In this document: piece after piece, positions 8,534-20,000 of the stretch | Position numbering within the stretch: position 1 is the first letter of the stretch | Layout of the letters: each line of letters starts with the position of its first letter | Source of the DNA: a virus | Length of the DNA stretch: 64,000 bases | IMG/VR virus record: IMGVR_UViG_3300027734_002590 | Coordinates: 1 to 64,000 of that record | Reading direction: 5' to 3' (one strand) | The notes under the pieces: model-generated | Seen by the model: the letters and a program-made list of their open reading frames with translations, nothing else | Told to the model about the DNA's origin: nothing | Database searches by the model: none | Program-made: the position numbers and the translations under genes

Positions 8534-8990
8534 TTTTCTCATTCTCCGCTTGGACTACACGTTTACGTAGACTGCTTGAACTAAAACTGTGATCTCGTCC
8601 GTTATAAATTATTCCAATTCCACGTTTATTACAAATTTCTTTGCCCGTAAAATCTTTGCCTTGATACTCTACACCTAATATTCTAACATCAATTGGCAAA
8701 GTAAGCAAGATATCTTCTAGATCTTTTTCTGTGTTATAAACAACGATCTCGTCAACATACCGAACTGCGCTCAATTGTATTTGTCGTTCTACAATACTTT
8801 GAATAGGTGCGTTCTTTTCCGGACGATCCCATTGAGCATTATTTTGCAATCCTGCGATAAGATAATCGCAATGATTTTTAACTTCGGATAGCATGGCAAT
8901 GTGCCCTGCGTGTAACATATCAAATTGACTAAAAGTTATGCCAATTCGTTTACCTTCTTCTTTTAGTTGTTTTATTTTATTGAATATCAT
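8520..8990 (-). CDS. Cytidylyltransferase-like nucleotidyltransferase
   Basis: 156 residues. The HAGH signature (FDMLHAGH), RPEKN and a terminal SSSSLRKRV (ISSTxxR-like) place it in the cytidylyltransferase superfamily (TagD, HldE C-domain type), which activates sugar or polyol phosphates with CTP or ATP. Substrate cannot be told. The ATG at 8990 is 7 nt beyond a strong -10 box, so the mRNA should be leaderless; the 12-codon longer frame overlaps the promoter and is rejected. Confidence 0.85.
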   Translation of the reverse strand: MIFNKIKQLKEEGKRIGITFSQFDMLHAGHIAMLSEVKNHCDYLIAGLQNNAQWDRPEKNAPIQSIVERQIQLSAVRYVDEIVVYNTEKDLEDILLTLPIDVRILGVEYQGKDFTGKEICNKRGIGIIYNGRDHSFSSSSLRKRVVQAENEKNAKM

Positions 8991-8997
8991 ATCCCTT

Positions 8998-9026
8998 ATT
9001 ATACAGGGAAGAATAGGGCTAGTCAA
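8998..9026 (-). promoter_or_regulatory. Sigma70 promoter giving a leaderless mRNA
   Basis: TTGACT (9021-9026), 17-bp spacer, TATAAT (8998-9003), then 7 nt to the ATG at 8990. Transcription should begin at or next to the A of ATG. Confidence 0.8.
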
Positions 9027-9035
9027 GCCCTATTT

Positions 9036-9236
9036 TTATTTACGAGCGTTTATCCTGCTTTGAATAGTTTCAAAACTTGATCTAGAACGTTGATCTTGCC
9101 TTTCTAGGAAAGCAATCTTTTGATTTAAAATTTGTACCTGTTTTTCGAGATTGGTTACAGTTTCTTCTAGTTGAAGAACTTTTTCCTTATCGGTCTTGGG
9201 ATCAAATTTAAAATCTTGATGCTGATATTGTTTCAT
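9036..9236 (-). CDS. Small coiled-coil protein
   Basis: 66 residues; residues about 18-50 show a heptad pattern of Leu/Ile/Val (VLQLEETV...LNQKIAFLE). No family recognised. Its ATG overlaps the GroES stop by 1 nt. Confidence 0.7.
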   Translation of the reverse strand: MKQYQHQDFKFDPKTDKEKVLQLEETVTNLEKQVQILNQKIAFLERQDQRSRSSFETIQSRINARK

Positions 9237-9649
9237 TACGCCCCTGGAATATTAAAGTTGACATTTGAGCCAGCACCTACAGGTGTACGACGCTCAACAA
9301 CATCATCTGGTTTTTCATCAGCTGACATGATCATGGAGTCTAATTCAACCATACGTATTTCTACAATATTACCATCTGGTTCTTCATAATGAACAGTACG
9401 AGTCCATCGGCTGTGTTCGATAAGAATCCATTCTCCGACTTTTACGTCATGTTGGTCTGGACCAATCGCCCATACTCTAGCCCATCTTGGGCGAACACCT
9501 TCACTTTTACCGTTATCGCTTTTTAATACGATTCCGCTTTTAGTAATTTCTTCGCCGAACTCCATATCGGTTACAAACACTTTATCGTGTAAAGGGCGGA
9601 ATGTTCCGCTTATTTTTGTAACCGAACCTGATCTATCATAAAGTCCCAT
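9236..9649 (-). CDS. groES: GroES-like co-chaperonin (T4 gp31-type)
   Basis: 137 residues, Cpn10 fold: FRPLHDKVFV opening, TKSGIVL mobile-loop region, WARVWAIGP and DVKVGEWILIEHSRW strands. In T4, gp31 replaces host GroES so that GroEL can fold the capsid protein; the same use is likely here. About 40 residues longer than GroES, with extensions at the C-terminus. No GroEL is seen in the window. Confidence 0.9.
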   Translation of the reverse strand: MGLYDRSGSVTKISGTFRPLHDKVFVTDMEFGEEITKSGIVLKSDNGKSEGVRPRWARVWAIGPDQHDVKVGEWILIEHSRWTRTVHYEEPDGNIVEIRMVELDSMIMSADEKPDDVVERRTPVGAGSNVNFNIPGA

Positions 9650-9844
9650 TTATTCCTCACTATCTTTACTATATTGGGCTACGATTTCTTCTCGTGTACG
9701 TACAACTTTACCACCCTGGCCTAACTCATCGCCGCGAGCGTTCATTCTTACATTACCCACTGCTGGTATAGTTTCATTTTTTTGTAGCAATGAATCCATA
9801 TCAACTTCTCGTCCCTGCATTGTTCTATAAACATTTCTTGTCAT
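9650..9844 (-). CDS. Small conserved T4-like phage protein
   Basis: 64 residues with a conserved-looking MQGREVDMDSL...NVRMNARGDEL...REEIVAQY pattern seen in small proteins of T4-like phages. Function unknown. Abuts groES and overlaps the upstream stop by 4 nt. Confidence 0.65.
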   Translation of the reverse strand: MTRNVYRTMQGREVDMDSLLQKNETIPAVGNVRMNARGDELGQGGKVVRTREEIVAQYSKDSEE

Positions 9845-10371
9845 TTTAATTCTCCTTTAAGGAATTCGTGTATGTCTAACCCATACTTGATACTATCAAC
9901 TCTGTGTACTCCTAACAGATACAAACAATAACTGGCCACAGAGCTACCTCGACCTACACCCCAAACAACGTTGTTAGAGCGCATTGTATCAACCAAGTAT
10001 TTAAGATATTTTAATAGGTTGATCATATTATGTTGGCGGAATAATACTAGTTCTTGATGTAGTCGATTTAAGTTTTGTTCTGGACACGAGTCCAATAACC
10101 ATTTCTCAATATCTAAAGTTTTATATTTGTCGGGCATAAACCAGTTATTTTGATTTTGTTTATCAAACTCGTCTATGTTTTCTATCGTTTGATTAAATTG
10201 TATTAACGATGGAAACGGGTCTGCGTTTTGATTTCGTGCTTGATTGAACTGGTTAACAGTCTTACTATCATCGAGATTAATTAAATCTAACGAAGTAATT
10301 TTACCAGAATACAGTCCATTAAAGACGTCCTGTTGATCTAGTATTATTTCGTTAAAGTCAGTTATTTTCAT
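9841..10371 (-). CDS. DNA polymerase III alpha-like fragment
   Basis: 176 residues. The last 60 residues match the start of the bacterial PolIII alpha palm domain, including WGVGRGSSVASY (like the GPGRGSAAGSLV motif) and a following DSIKYGLDIHEFL. The protein ends before the three catalytic Asp would appear, so it cannot polymerise. The first 110 residues are unlike any family I know. Its ATG is 6 nt beyond a perfect-spacing sigma70 promoter (leaderless). Could be a DNA-binding accessory factor or a decoy of the host replicase. Confidence 0.75.
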   Translation of the reverse strand: MKITDFNEIILDQQDVFNGLYSGKITSLDLINLDDSKTVNQFNQARNQNADPFPSLIQFNQTIENIDEFDKQNQNNWFMPDKYKTLDIEKWLLDSCPEQNLNRLHQELVLFRQHNMINLLKYLKYLVDTMRSNNVVWGVGRGSSVASYCLYLLGVHRVDSIKYGLDIHEFLKGELK

Positions 10372-10377
10372 ATTGAC

Positions 10378-10406
10378 ATTATAGCATATTTTTAAGCTAC
10401 TGTCAA
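10378..10406 (-). promoter_or_regulatory. Sigma70 promoter giving a leaderless mRNA
   Basis: TTGACA (10401-10406), 17-bp spacer, TATAAT (10378-10383), then GTCAAT and the ATG at 10371. Confidence 0.85.
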
Positions 10407-10643
10407 CTACCGAATTAGATCGTCGAGGTCTTTATTTTGTTTTTCGGCAAAAGATTTATGTTGATCAGCTTGCCTTTTTCTCATTTCTTCTTTGTAGCTT
10501 TCCAGAACAACTAAAATTTGTTGCCCAAGCATACCATTTCCGTTACGAGCAGATATCCAGTATTTCTTAGTTAACTCGTGTATCTTAGTGTCTAACTCAG
10601 TGTCTTTTAAATTGGACAAATCATTAAGCAACGGATTGAACAT
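10407..10643 (-). CDS. Conserved small T4-like phage protein
   Basis: 78 residues, helical, starting FNPLLNDLSNLKDTELDTKI, a pattern I recall in small proteins of T4-like marine phages near tail genes. Function unknown. Follows the fibre gene with 1 nt between. Confidence 0.65.
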   Translation of the reverse strand: MFNPLLNDLSNLKDTELDTKIHELTKKYWISARNGNGMLGQQILVVLESYKEEMRKRQADQHKSFAEKQNKDLDDLIR

Positions 10644-10644
10644 A

Positions 10645-11244
10645 TTAAGAAGCCTTAAATGGGCCTGCTATAAATCTAACGTGTAACGGGCCGGAATCAC
10701 CATTTATACTCGAAACTTCGTATAGCACAGGACTAGAAGTTGTTAATGCAATAGGATTAGTTACTCCAGCACCTGATTTAGTATCGAGTAAAATGCTAGT
10801 AGTTGTACTAGCTACTAAGGTCACTGCTACAGTAGTGGTAGTATCAGTATCTCTATATAGTTGTAGTTGTACTGCACCAAAGTTAGAAACAGGAAAGTTA
10901 ACAAAACTTAGATTAGTAGCAGAAGTAATTTTCCAAACTTGATAATTGCCGGAGGTAAAATCGACTGTTTGATTTCCACCAATTGCTCCGATATTATTAC
11001 GGTACGTTTTAATGCTAGAGGATTGTAATATAGCATTTTGAATAATGCCTGTATTTGAAAAATCGTTAGTACTATTTTTAACTACTCCGATTCCTTGTAT
11101 AACAGAAACTTCGTTGGCCAGCGCCTGCATACCATTCTTGATGTTAGAATAGTTATCGCGAAATCCCTGCGTATCATTATCTTGCCCTGCTACGGGAAAG
11201 GTAGTATTGACACTATTAATAAAAGTAGTTGATGTACTTGACAT
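10645..11244 (-). CDS. Virion protein, likely short tail fibre or baseplate-attached protein
   Basis: 199 residues. The N-terminal QDNDTQGFRDNYSNIKNGMQ motif resembles the attachment domain of phage fibre proteins and is like the N-terminus of the 2471-residue neighbour. The rest is Ser/Thr/Asn-rich beta structure. A canonical T4-type late box lies upstream and AGGA precedes the ATG. Expected in the virion at the tail. Confidence 0.7.
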   Translation of the reverse strand: MSSTSTTFINSVNTTFPVAGQDNDTQGFRDNYSNIKNGMQALANEVSVIQGIGVVKNSTNDFSNTGIIQNAILQSSSIKTYRNNIGAIGGNQTVDFTSGNYQVWKITSATNLSFVNFPVSNFGAVQLQLYRDTDTTTTVAVTLVASTTTSILLDTKSGAGVTNPIALTTSSPVLYEVSSINGDSGPLHVRFIAGPFKAS

Positions 11245-11265
11245 GTTAAATCCTCATTTGTTCTA

Positions 11266-11273
11266 TATTTATA
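11266..11273 (-). promoter_or_regulatory. T4-type late promoter box
   Basis: Exact TATAAATA on the minus strand, 21 nt before the ATG of the 10645-11244 gene. It overlaps the stop codon (11269-11271) of the preceding fibre gene. Confidence 0.75.
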
Positions 11274-14013
11274 ACGATAATTCGACTGAGTCTTCAGTTA
11301 AGAGATCCTGATCGTCTTCAGTACTGATGTAGAATCCAGTATCTGCGGCCCCAGTTCCGAATAGCAAATATCGAGTTCCGTCATAATCTAGTGGATTTTC
11401 GATAGCTAAACGATCAATATCAAAATCTATAAGTTTAAAATCAAAGCCCGATCGTTTAATGCTACTAATAATCTTGCTACTTTGATTAGGTAATGTATAA
11501 CATAAAATAGATGCTTTAACAAATCCTAAAGGAATTCCGGTATCCGTTTGTAGTGTTTGCATGAATTTTGGTCTATATTCATCATCTATACTTAACGGAT
11601 GCCCGACATCAATTTCGATCTCTTTAATTGAAAATTGTTCATTGATAATACTATCTGGGTAGTATGTTACTAGCTGACCATTAACTGTTTGAGTAAATGA
11701 TTGCGCAACGCTGATTTTATTTCCGATCATTTGATCGTCGACGATATCTAAGTAAACAACGTCATATACATGCTTGCCAGTGCTGTCAACAGCCACCGCA
11801 CTCTTTAATTCTCCGAAATAATATCTTCTACGTTTAAAATAGTATGTAAGTGCAGGAACGTATTTGTCTAAGTCTATTTTCTGAACTCCGTATTGAATGG
11901 TCATTTTAATAGAATGTTGTACACCAAAATTCGGATCATCGCTTCTAAAAATTAAATTCGGGTCAAAGATAGAGAAGTTTTCAATAAGGCTTCGATAATA
12001 TGTTCTTTGTTCTCTTTTAAGCAGTGGCCTTACAAAAATATTTGTGTAAGGAATAATAGTATTTTCAAGTATATCGATTGTAAAATCTTTGCTTACTGCT
12101 GAATATAGGTAACTGTCTCTAGCAGTTACATTGAATGTATATGTTCTGTCAAATGTAGTAGCACCAACATCAAAACTTGTTGTATTAAATCCAGTTGCCG
12201 CAATATCAAAGTTTGTTTGAATATTAGTAGGAATAACTCCGGTGATGTTTCCAGTTGGAGTTAGTGTCAGACCTGGAGGTAACTTACCTCCAGTTAAGTT
12301 ATAAGTTATGTCTAGATTGGCAGAAGTATGCTCGGCTAATATTGCTAGGTCGGATGTATGTCCGGGCTTTAATGTTCCTACGACTTTGTCAGTTAGGAAC
12401 TGTATTGTAGTTTCAATATCACCTTTTAATGTTAAATTAAAAATATGATTATTTGCAACTGTTTCGCCCGAGTCTTGATCTGTTTTTGTTATGCGAACTG
12501 TGAATCTATAATTTCTACTGTAAGCTGGCTGATATGGAATACGTCCGTACAATATACCTTGTTCAGTATCTAATTCAAGTCCGGGTGGATGTACGGCTAA
12601 ACTTCCAATAAACAAAGTAGTGATATCAGGGACACTAAGTTCTAGTTGGTAGTCTACATAACCTATAGCATTAACGCCAATATCTATAAATGAATTTGGA
12701 AGTTGATTACATACAAAATAATGATTAGAAGATAGTACCTTGTACATATCTCCGGGACTATTTGATAACGGGAGATCATTTGTACTATTAACTTCGCCTT
12801 TATATGTTGTAACTACTCCTAGCCCGAGTTTATATCCATTGTCTCCGTATTGTTCCACTGAGTTAATTCGATAAACAGTTGATCCTGCATTTTTTACGTA
12901 TGGATTTAATTGTAAACTCATACCTACTGCTGGAACACCGATAGTTTGTTGTGTAATTAAATATTGAGATCCTAATAAATTAGATACTGGCAAGCCAATA
13001 GTGTTTGTTTCAGAGTTTGACAAAAATCTAATTTCAGGATTTACTTTTATCAAATCCCAATCAAATGCAATAGGTCCAACGAATGGATACGGATCGTATG
13101 CATTTAGATCAATTACTTGATTGTTGTTTGCTCGAAGTGTGCCTAAATTACTTGGGTTAGGTAAAACACTATTGTCAACCTCTAGCCAAAGAGGAGGAAT
13201 TAGATATCCAATGTTGGATAGATAGTTAGTAGTGTCGTCTGTAATCTGCGAAGTGTCAGTTCTAAATGTATTCGGATCTTCGACACGTATTTGAAATTTT
13301 CGTCTAGATACTGAAATGCCGTCAGTTACAGTAACATAAAATTGATATATTTTAGTAATGCTAACTAATCGACCTTGTACTGTATTTCCAAATAGCAACG
13401 CATGGTCATAGGGATAGCCGTCATAAAATTCAGCGTCATACCCTCCAGTCTTACTGGCCAAGAAATCGATCGATAATTGATCATTTACATAACCGCTAAT
13501 TATACCAGTCGTAGGATTTAGTCTTAGGCCTGGCGGTAGCTGTCCATCATTTTCTGCAATGTAGTATGTTATCTTTTGATTCTTTGGAACTAATAGAGTT
13601 GTTGCCTGTAGTGTAAAATCTACTCGACTTCTATTAATACAATATGGTTCGAGATTTGGACCTACTTGTAAATATCCAGTTGGAGTAATCCATTCAGGAT
13701 CTACCGGCCCAGTAATATTAATATTAAATGTCCGGTCAATACTTCCATATTGGTTAGTTGCACGAATAACAAACTCAGTGGAAATATTTTGATTAACTGC
13801 AAACGGTGTACCGGAAATAGTTAATGTAGTAACATCTGTAAATGAGGTGCCGGTGTTAATTTGGAAACTATAATAACCGACGGTACTAATATCGCCAGCA
13901 ATTAAGTCAAAGTCTCTAGCACCTATACTACTTAAAGTAAATGTAACGTTCTTTCCTTGGGGGAAAGTTCCGACAGTTCCTTGCGGAGTTATCCACTTCG
14001 GTGCTAAAGTCAT
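11269..14013 (-). CDS. Tail-fibre or baseplate protein with putative Ig-like (He_PIG-type) repeats
   Basis: 914 residues. Several repeats carry the LPPGL-x-L-x(5,7)-G-x-I-x-G signature of putative Ig (He_PIG) domains, for example near residues 155-175, 470-490 and 575-595. The C-terminal 200 residues are different and may form the attachment or tip. Starts 1 nt into the stop of the giant fibre gene, so the two are made together. Adhesion or fibre scaffolding is the likely role. Confidence 0.75.
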   Translation of the reverse strand: MTLAPKWITPQGTVGTFPQGKNVTFTLSSIGARDFDLIAGDISTVGYYSFQINTGTSFTDVTTLTISGTPFAVNQNISTEFVIRATNQYGSIDRTFNINITGPVDPEWITPTGYLQVGPNLEPYCINRSRVDFTLQATTLLVPKNQKITYYIAENDGQLPPGLRLNPTTGIISGYVNDQLSIDFLASKTGGYDAEFYDGYPYDHALLFGNTVQGRLVSITKIYQFYVTVTDGISVSRRKFQIRVEDPNTFRTDTSQITDDTTNYLSNIGYLIPPLWLEVDNSVLPNPSNLGTLRANNNQVIDLNAYDPYPFVGPIAFDWDLIKVNPEIRFLSNSETNTIGLPVSNLLGSQYLITQQTIGVPAVGMSLQLNPYVKNAGSTVYRINSVEQYGDNGYKLGLGVVTTYKGEVNSTNDLPLSNSPGDMYKVLSSNHYFVCNQLPNSFIDIGVNAIGYVDYQLELSVPDITTLFIGSLAVHPPGLELDTEQGILYGRIPYQPAYSRNYRFTVRITKTDQDSGETVANNHIFNLTLKGDIETTIQFLTDKVVGTLKPGHTSDLAILAEHTSANLDITYNLTGGKLPPGLTLTPTGNITGVIPTNIQTNFDIAATGFNTTSFDVGATTFDRTYTFNVTARDSYLYSAVSKDFTIDILENTIIPYTNIFVRPLLKREQRTYYRSLIENFSIFDPNLIFRSDDPNFGVQHSIKMTIQYGVQKIDLDKYVPALTYYFKRRRYYFGELKSAVAVDSTGKHVYDVVYLDIVDDQMIGNKISVAQSFTQTVNGQLVTYYPDSIINEQFSIKEIEIDVGHPLSIDDEYRPKFMQTLQTDTGIPLGFVKASILCYTLPNQSSKIISSIKRSGFDFKLIDFDIDRLAIENPLDYDGTRYLLFGTGAADTGFYISTEDDQDLLTEDSVELSL

Positions 14014-17000
14014 TACATGCGTCCTACAACAACTTCAATAACTCCAACTTCTGGACTATTGTAATCTTCTAATGCTTTACCTATAACAGTTCCCATCTTA
14101 GGATCGTTGTTTGCCATTGCTACTCCTGGAACATGGCTAGTTACCATTAAGTCGCCTTTCTTAACAATACCGACCACTTTACATGGTACGCGACCAGTTA
14201 GCGCCACATCGATACCTTCTAAGACGCTATTCATTAAGTGTGCTGGGTTAGTAGAAACAACACCTGCAACACGTCTATCGTTAGCTTCTGTGCTTGACGT
14301 AACTTCTTTAGCACCGCCGAACACTAGTACTGTACCAGGTTCGTAGACAATGTCGCTAGTATAACGTTCTGCCAAGTCAGCATATTGTGCCACAGTAGCA
14401 GTACCAGTCATAGTACCTGCACTAAAATTACCACTAGCGTCACGAGCAACAATAGTATTAGCGGTATTAGCATTCGTAGCATCGGAACCTAATGTGAATG
14501 TTCCTCCAGCAGTACCTGTTGCAGTAATATGGCCGCCATTTGATAATCCAACAACACCGTTATTAGTTAGTGTAACTGACCCGCCTAATCCAACGCTACC
14601 ACCTCCGCTCATTCCTGTTCCTGCGGAAACTGTTAAAGAACTGTTAACTAATGAAGAATTTGGAATAGTACTAGCATTAATAAAAGCACCGCTACCACCG
14701 ATACCAGTCTTAACATACAATGTATCCACGTACATAGTTCTGAAATATGTACTAGTAGTACCAATGTCGTAAGTATTGCTTGTACCTGCGTAATGATTTC
14801 GAGTAGTTACGTTAACCTGTGCGTCAAGAGCGGCTGTTTGTATTGTAACTCCGCCAGTAAATGTTACAGCACCTGTATAAGTTCCACCTGCTGTGTTACT
14901 TGTAACACCTAACCATGTACGAACAGTTGAGCTAGACAAATAAGTAGCGGCTACTGAGGTAGCTAAATCGGTTGCACCAAGCAAACCACCACCTGCGGCA
15001 GGCCATTGCATTTTACTTGGCGCAATGCCTGTAGTTGTATTAGTAGCAGTTAGTAGTGTAGCAAAGCCGTTAGCAGTACTAAACATTACTTGATCAAATA
15101 CCACTAGACCTAAACTTGATTGTGTAATACCTACAGAACTTGACGCAGTACCTGCCGCGCTCATTGCTAGTTTACTTTGAGCAATAGCGGCCGCATTATT
15201 AATATGGTGGTTAGTAATTGGATTTGCCGCACCTTGTCCACCAACTAATTTAATAGTTAATGAGTTTCCAGAGCGTGATAGTGTTACATCACTACCACCA
15301 CCATTTGCAGTTGATGTGTTTGTAATAGCCGCAGTATTGTTTGCAACGTTAACTACACTACGAGCCGAGTCATATAACGGAACAGATGTGTTACTGCTTG
15401 CCGTTAGTGCCCCACCAAACATTAAAATGTCTGTATCCGCTTGGCTTGTTAGCACAACATCACGTAATGCTTGGAATTGAGTCTTGCGGTCGACATATCG
15501 TTTAGTTGCAGACTGTCTTACAGGATCAAGAATAATAGTCGATGATACAGGTAAACTACCTGTAGCACCTGCAGATATTGTTATTGCTTGACTGTTGTTT
15601 ATGTCGGTAACAATAGTACCGCCAGCAAATGCAGAATTGTTTAACTGCATTCCTTTATAAATTCCTGCGCTACTTGCTAGTCGTACAACAGTATCACTTA
15701 CGCTAACTGTTCCAGTAGTTGTAACAGTAATTGTAACAGGGTCAGCACTTAACCGTAATGGACCGGCCATAATACCAGCACCCTGTCCACCGTCGTTGGT
15801 ATTTTCATCCATGCCGTCTAAACTAATTTTGCCGTCGACATATCCTTTTGTAGCACCGTCACTTGAACTTGTAGGAACAACAACGTTAATAATTTTGTTA
15901 GTACCCATGTCCAGCGAACCAGTCATTGCAAGAGCGCCGTTTAGTGACATCATGCCAGGACCAATTAGTCCAGCATCAACTGCACCAGTTTTATCAACAC
16001 CTAATCTGTGATCAATATAAGAAACAATAGCAGATTCGACCGGAACTTTACTTAGGCTCTTGGCCGCCATGGTATCGTCTTTAGAGAACTCGTCAACTTC
16101 GACGCCTTTCTTAAACGATAGTTTGCTAATGCCCGTTAAGCTAATTGGTGCGCTAATTGTAACTGTGCCGCGACCTTGGTCAACAGCAAAGTACTTACCG
16201 ACGCGGAAGTTACCGCTTTGGTCAGTAGTTACATAGTAAACTCGTCCCTTACCAATTTCTCTAACTTCCTGTGCCTGATTAGGTTGGATTGTTGGAGGTC
16301 CATATAAATCATTTGGTATTTTAGAAGTAGCGTAACCGCCAGTACCAATGTCGATCATATCATGCGCAGTCGCACGTAACGTTGAAATTTCTACAGTAAT
16401 TGAACCATTGGTATTTTTACTAACACCTGCATACAATGGATCAACAGTCATTTCTCTGGTTAATACAGAAGTTCCTGTATTGTATCCTTGTATTGAAATT
16501 TCCCCCCAGGAAAATCCTGTTTGTGTAGGAGTCTTGTATTCGGTAATTTTATATGTTTCACCTTCATAACCAAACACATAATTGTATACTGGCGAGCTTG
16601 AAAGGCCTGTAGTTATTCTAGCAGAGTCGGAATTGTTTAATGCAAGAACTTTAATAACATTAGTTCCGCTGGTACCACTTAATGTAACAGAGGCTTGTGC
16701 CAATGTCCCACCAGCAGATGCAATAGTTACTAATGGAGCAGTATCATATCCTACACCAGGATCAGTAATCTTAATACTACCAATTCCAGTAACACCGTCG
16801 TTCATTGCATAACCGGTTGCAGTTGTTCCGACAAATGTTAATGTGGCGCCCGCAGTAGACCAAATTTGAGTTTGGCTGGTCTGAATCGTTGTTCGGTCAT
16901 AGCTCACCCATGTAACATACTGATTAGCTAATGCACCACCACCAGTAACTACCATACCAGGATGAATCTGTCCGCTTGCACTTCCAACTAATACTGTCGA

Positions 17001-20000
17001 AACAGGGGCATCTATAGTTCCTTGAGCACCGTTAACAACCGCAGTCTTAGTTGGCGGAGTAGCAAATGTTACTCCATATTGTGTACTAGTTGAATTATAT
17101 CCAGTACCTGCTACATCAATAGTTGGACGACTGACACCTTGTCTGTAAAGGCCGCCTTGGCTATAAGGAGTTATTTGAACATAGTCATAAGACTGATCGC
17201 TTTCAGCTAATACATAGTCACTACCTAAATTTGTATATTCTAAAATTCTATAATTATAAGTGCTTTGTTCATTTAATGTCAGAACCGTACTTGGGCGGGT
17301 TAATGAAGATGCATTTAATCCGTACAGTCTCCATATATATTTTATTCTGATAATAATTGATGTGTTGTTTGCAACGGCCGCATATAAACCGCCGCCAGCA
17401 GTATCTAAACTTAAAGCATAAAAATTTCCAGATACTTGTCTTGCAGTTCTTAAGCTGTATGTTTTTCTAATACCATTATGATTAATTTCTATCTCACTAT
17501 TTGAGTACGGAGCATAACCTGCAATAGTAGATAGATTAACATAAAGATCTCCACCTGCTTTTTGGTTTGTATAAGGTGCCACGTTATAAACTGTAGCAAT
17601 TTGTGATAGATCATCTGGCATTGTTACAGGTAACGGAATTTCGTTAGGATTAGAACCTTCGGCAACAAGACCGTAGGTTCCGTATGCGCTCGAACCTGTA
17701 ATAGTTCTTAATATAGCACCGTTAAGCGCATAGTAAGAAGTGTAGCAGTAATAGGTAAACATCGAAACGTTTTCGATGAAGCCGCCATTGGTAGCAAAAA
17801 TACCATAACCTAAATCGTTCAACTGTGTAAAGTCGTTCGCCAACATAGAACGATTACCAGCAGTAATTAATTCAACTGTGCTCGGTAAGTTACCAATAAA
17901 CCCTTTAACAATATTTGAGCTAAACACTTGGCGCCCAAATGTAACAGTTGGAGTAGATACATATCCAGTTCCGCCTGATACTAGATTAATTGCAGTAATA
18001 GCACCATTGCCGTCTACGCTAACAATAGTTGCACTAGCAGTTAATCCAGCCCCGCCAGGTGCAGAAATATTAATTCTTGTGCCAGTAGTATATTTTTCGC
18101 CACCAGAGTTGATGGTCATTGACGTAATTTCGCCATTACCGCCGATTACAAAATTAAATGTTGCGCCACCTAAAGAAATTGTAGGTTGTGATTCATACCC
18201 CTTACCTGGGAATGTAACAACAATTGATGCAATGTTACCTTGTGCGTTAGTAGTTGCATAACCTCTCGCAGTTAAACTTCCTGCGGTACCTGGACCACTA
18301 AATGTAACAGGCAAGGTAGCAACGTTTGGAGTGAACTCATTTTGCGTGTTTCCGCTGTTAATTGAGACACCTGCAATACCGCCAGGATTATTTGGGTTTA
18401 ATACAAGTGTTCCTGTCTCAGCTACAGAATTGTATGAAAGCATATAATCTGCTTCGTACTTAATTCCGTTGACAATAAAAAATGTTGGGAATACTGGAAG
18501 TCTTCGAACTCCACTAACTGGTACATAAATTAAATTTCCGTCAGTATCAGATTGTGCTGTGGCCGACGTTGTAGTTAATGGCAAGTTACCTGTGAATCCA
18601 TCAACAAAGAAACCACCTGCAAAATGATGTCTTCCTTTACTTTGAGCAAATGACGAGCATGTTTGTGTATATGGTGATTTAGATTTGACTTGACCTTCTG
18701 GATCTAACACTTTCATAAATCCACCGTGGCCATTGGCGCCTAGGTAGCGTAACATAGTTGCATCGTTCATTAAGAAGATGTCTATCTCGCTGTTATATTT
18801 AGGAGGGTTAAAATCTGGATCTGCTAGCAAGATTCCCTGCATAGCAGTTACTAAGTCGGCAATCGTGCTTGAAGCTCCTGCTTCAGCTTCGACGGTACCG
18901 ATAACTTGGTCTACTGCACTATATGTTGTAGTTACTGTATTTTGTTGGAATAAATCTTGGGCAAGAATATTAATGTATCCAAACGCATCTGCTGTTTGTG
19001 AAAGTTCATTGTTAATAACTTCATTAACTCTTGCAGAATAATAAAAATCTGCCGCGTTGATCGATGAGTTAATGCCACCGTATTTTAAATCGTATGCTAA
19101 TGCATCTACAATAAGACCAACGTCTCTTGCACAAGTAGCTTGGTCATAAACAAATGATCCGCCGTAGACTGCATCAATATAGCCAACAACCTCTGCTTTA
19201 ATAAAATCTATGTTGTCTAAAAGAATTTTTGAAGCAAAGTCGTATCCACCTGCATTAGGACTTGCAAGATAGTTTACAGCCCTGCTAGGATCTCTTAGAT
19301 AATGATAACCAAAGTTAATAGGTGCATAAATGTTCCAGCTACCTGGGGAAATTTGATTGGTATTATTAATCCGTCTTGTGCCTAAATTATTTTCTGCAAG
19401 GTTAACCGTAAATGTAGGACCTTGTACGGAAGTAATTTCACCACGGCCGCCAGCACCAACAAACACCTTTTTAATCCACGAAGCGTTAGCGTTACCTGAG
19501 CCTAGGCTAAAAGTAACAACACCAGTAGTAGCATCGTTAGTAACACCATCAGGTGTTACAGTAGTATTAGTTGCGTAATTGGTTGTTTCGTCTAGTGAAA
19601 CAACAATCATTCCGTCTACCTGTGTATCTCTTCTAAACCAAATATCTGCCCATTTAGATGTAGAAATAGAATATCGAGTAGTTCCTCTAACATACGCCGG
19701 CTTAATAATTGTACGACGGAATTCATCTCCTTTGATAGAAATGTTGTCGCCGATACGGATCGGAAGCTGTTCGTCGTATTCACCTGATTCAACAAGAAGT
19801 GAAATTTCTAATTTATTGTATCGCTGGCCGTACCATAGTTCTTCGCCTTCTTCAAAGTATCCTGAGTAAACGTGCCAATTAGCACCGCTAATAATACTAG
19901 TGCCAATTAACGGAACATCCATCTTAACAGTAATTTCGTCATATACATTACCGTTAGGTGCATAGTACAATCCTACACTTTGAATAACACCCGATCCACC

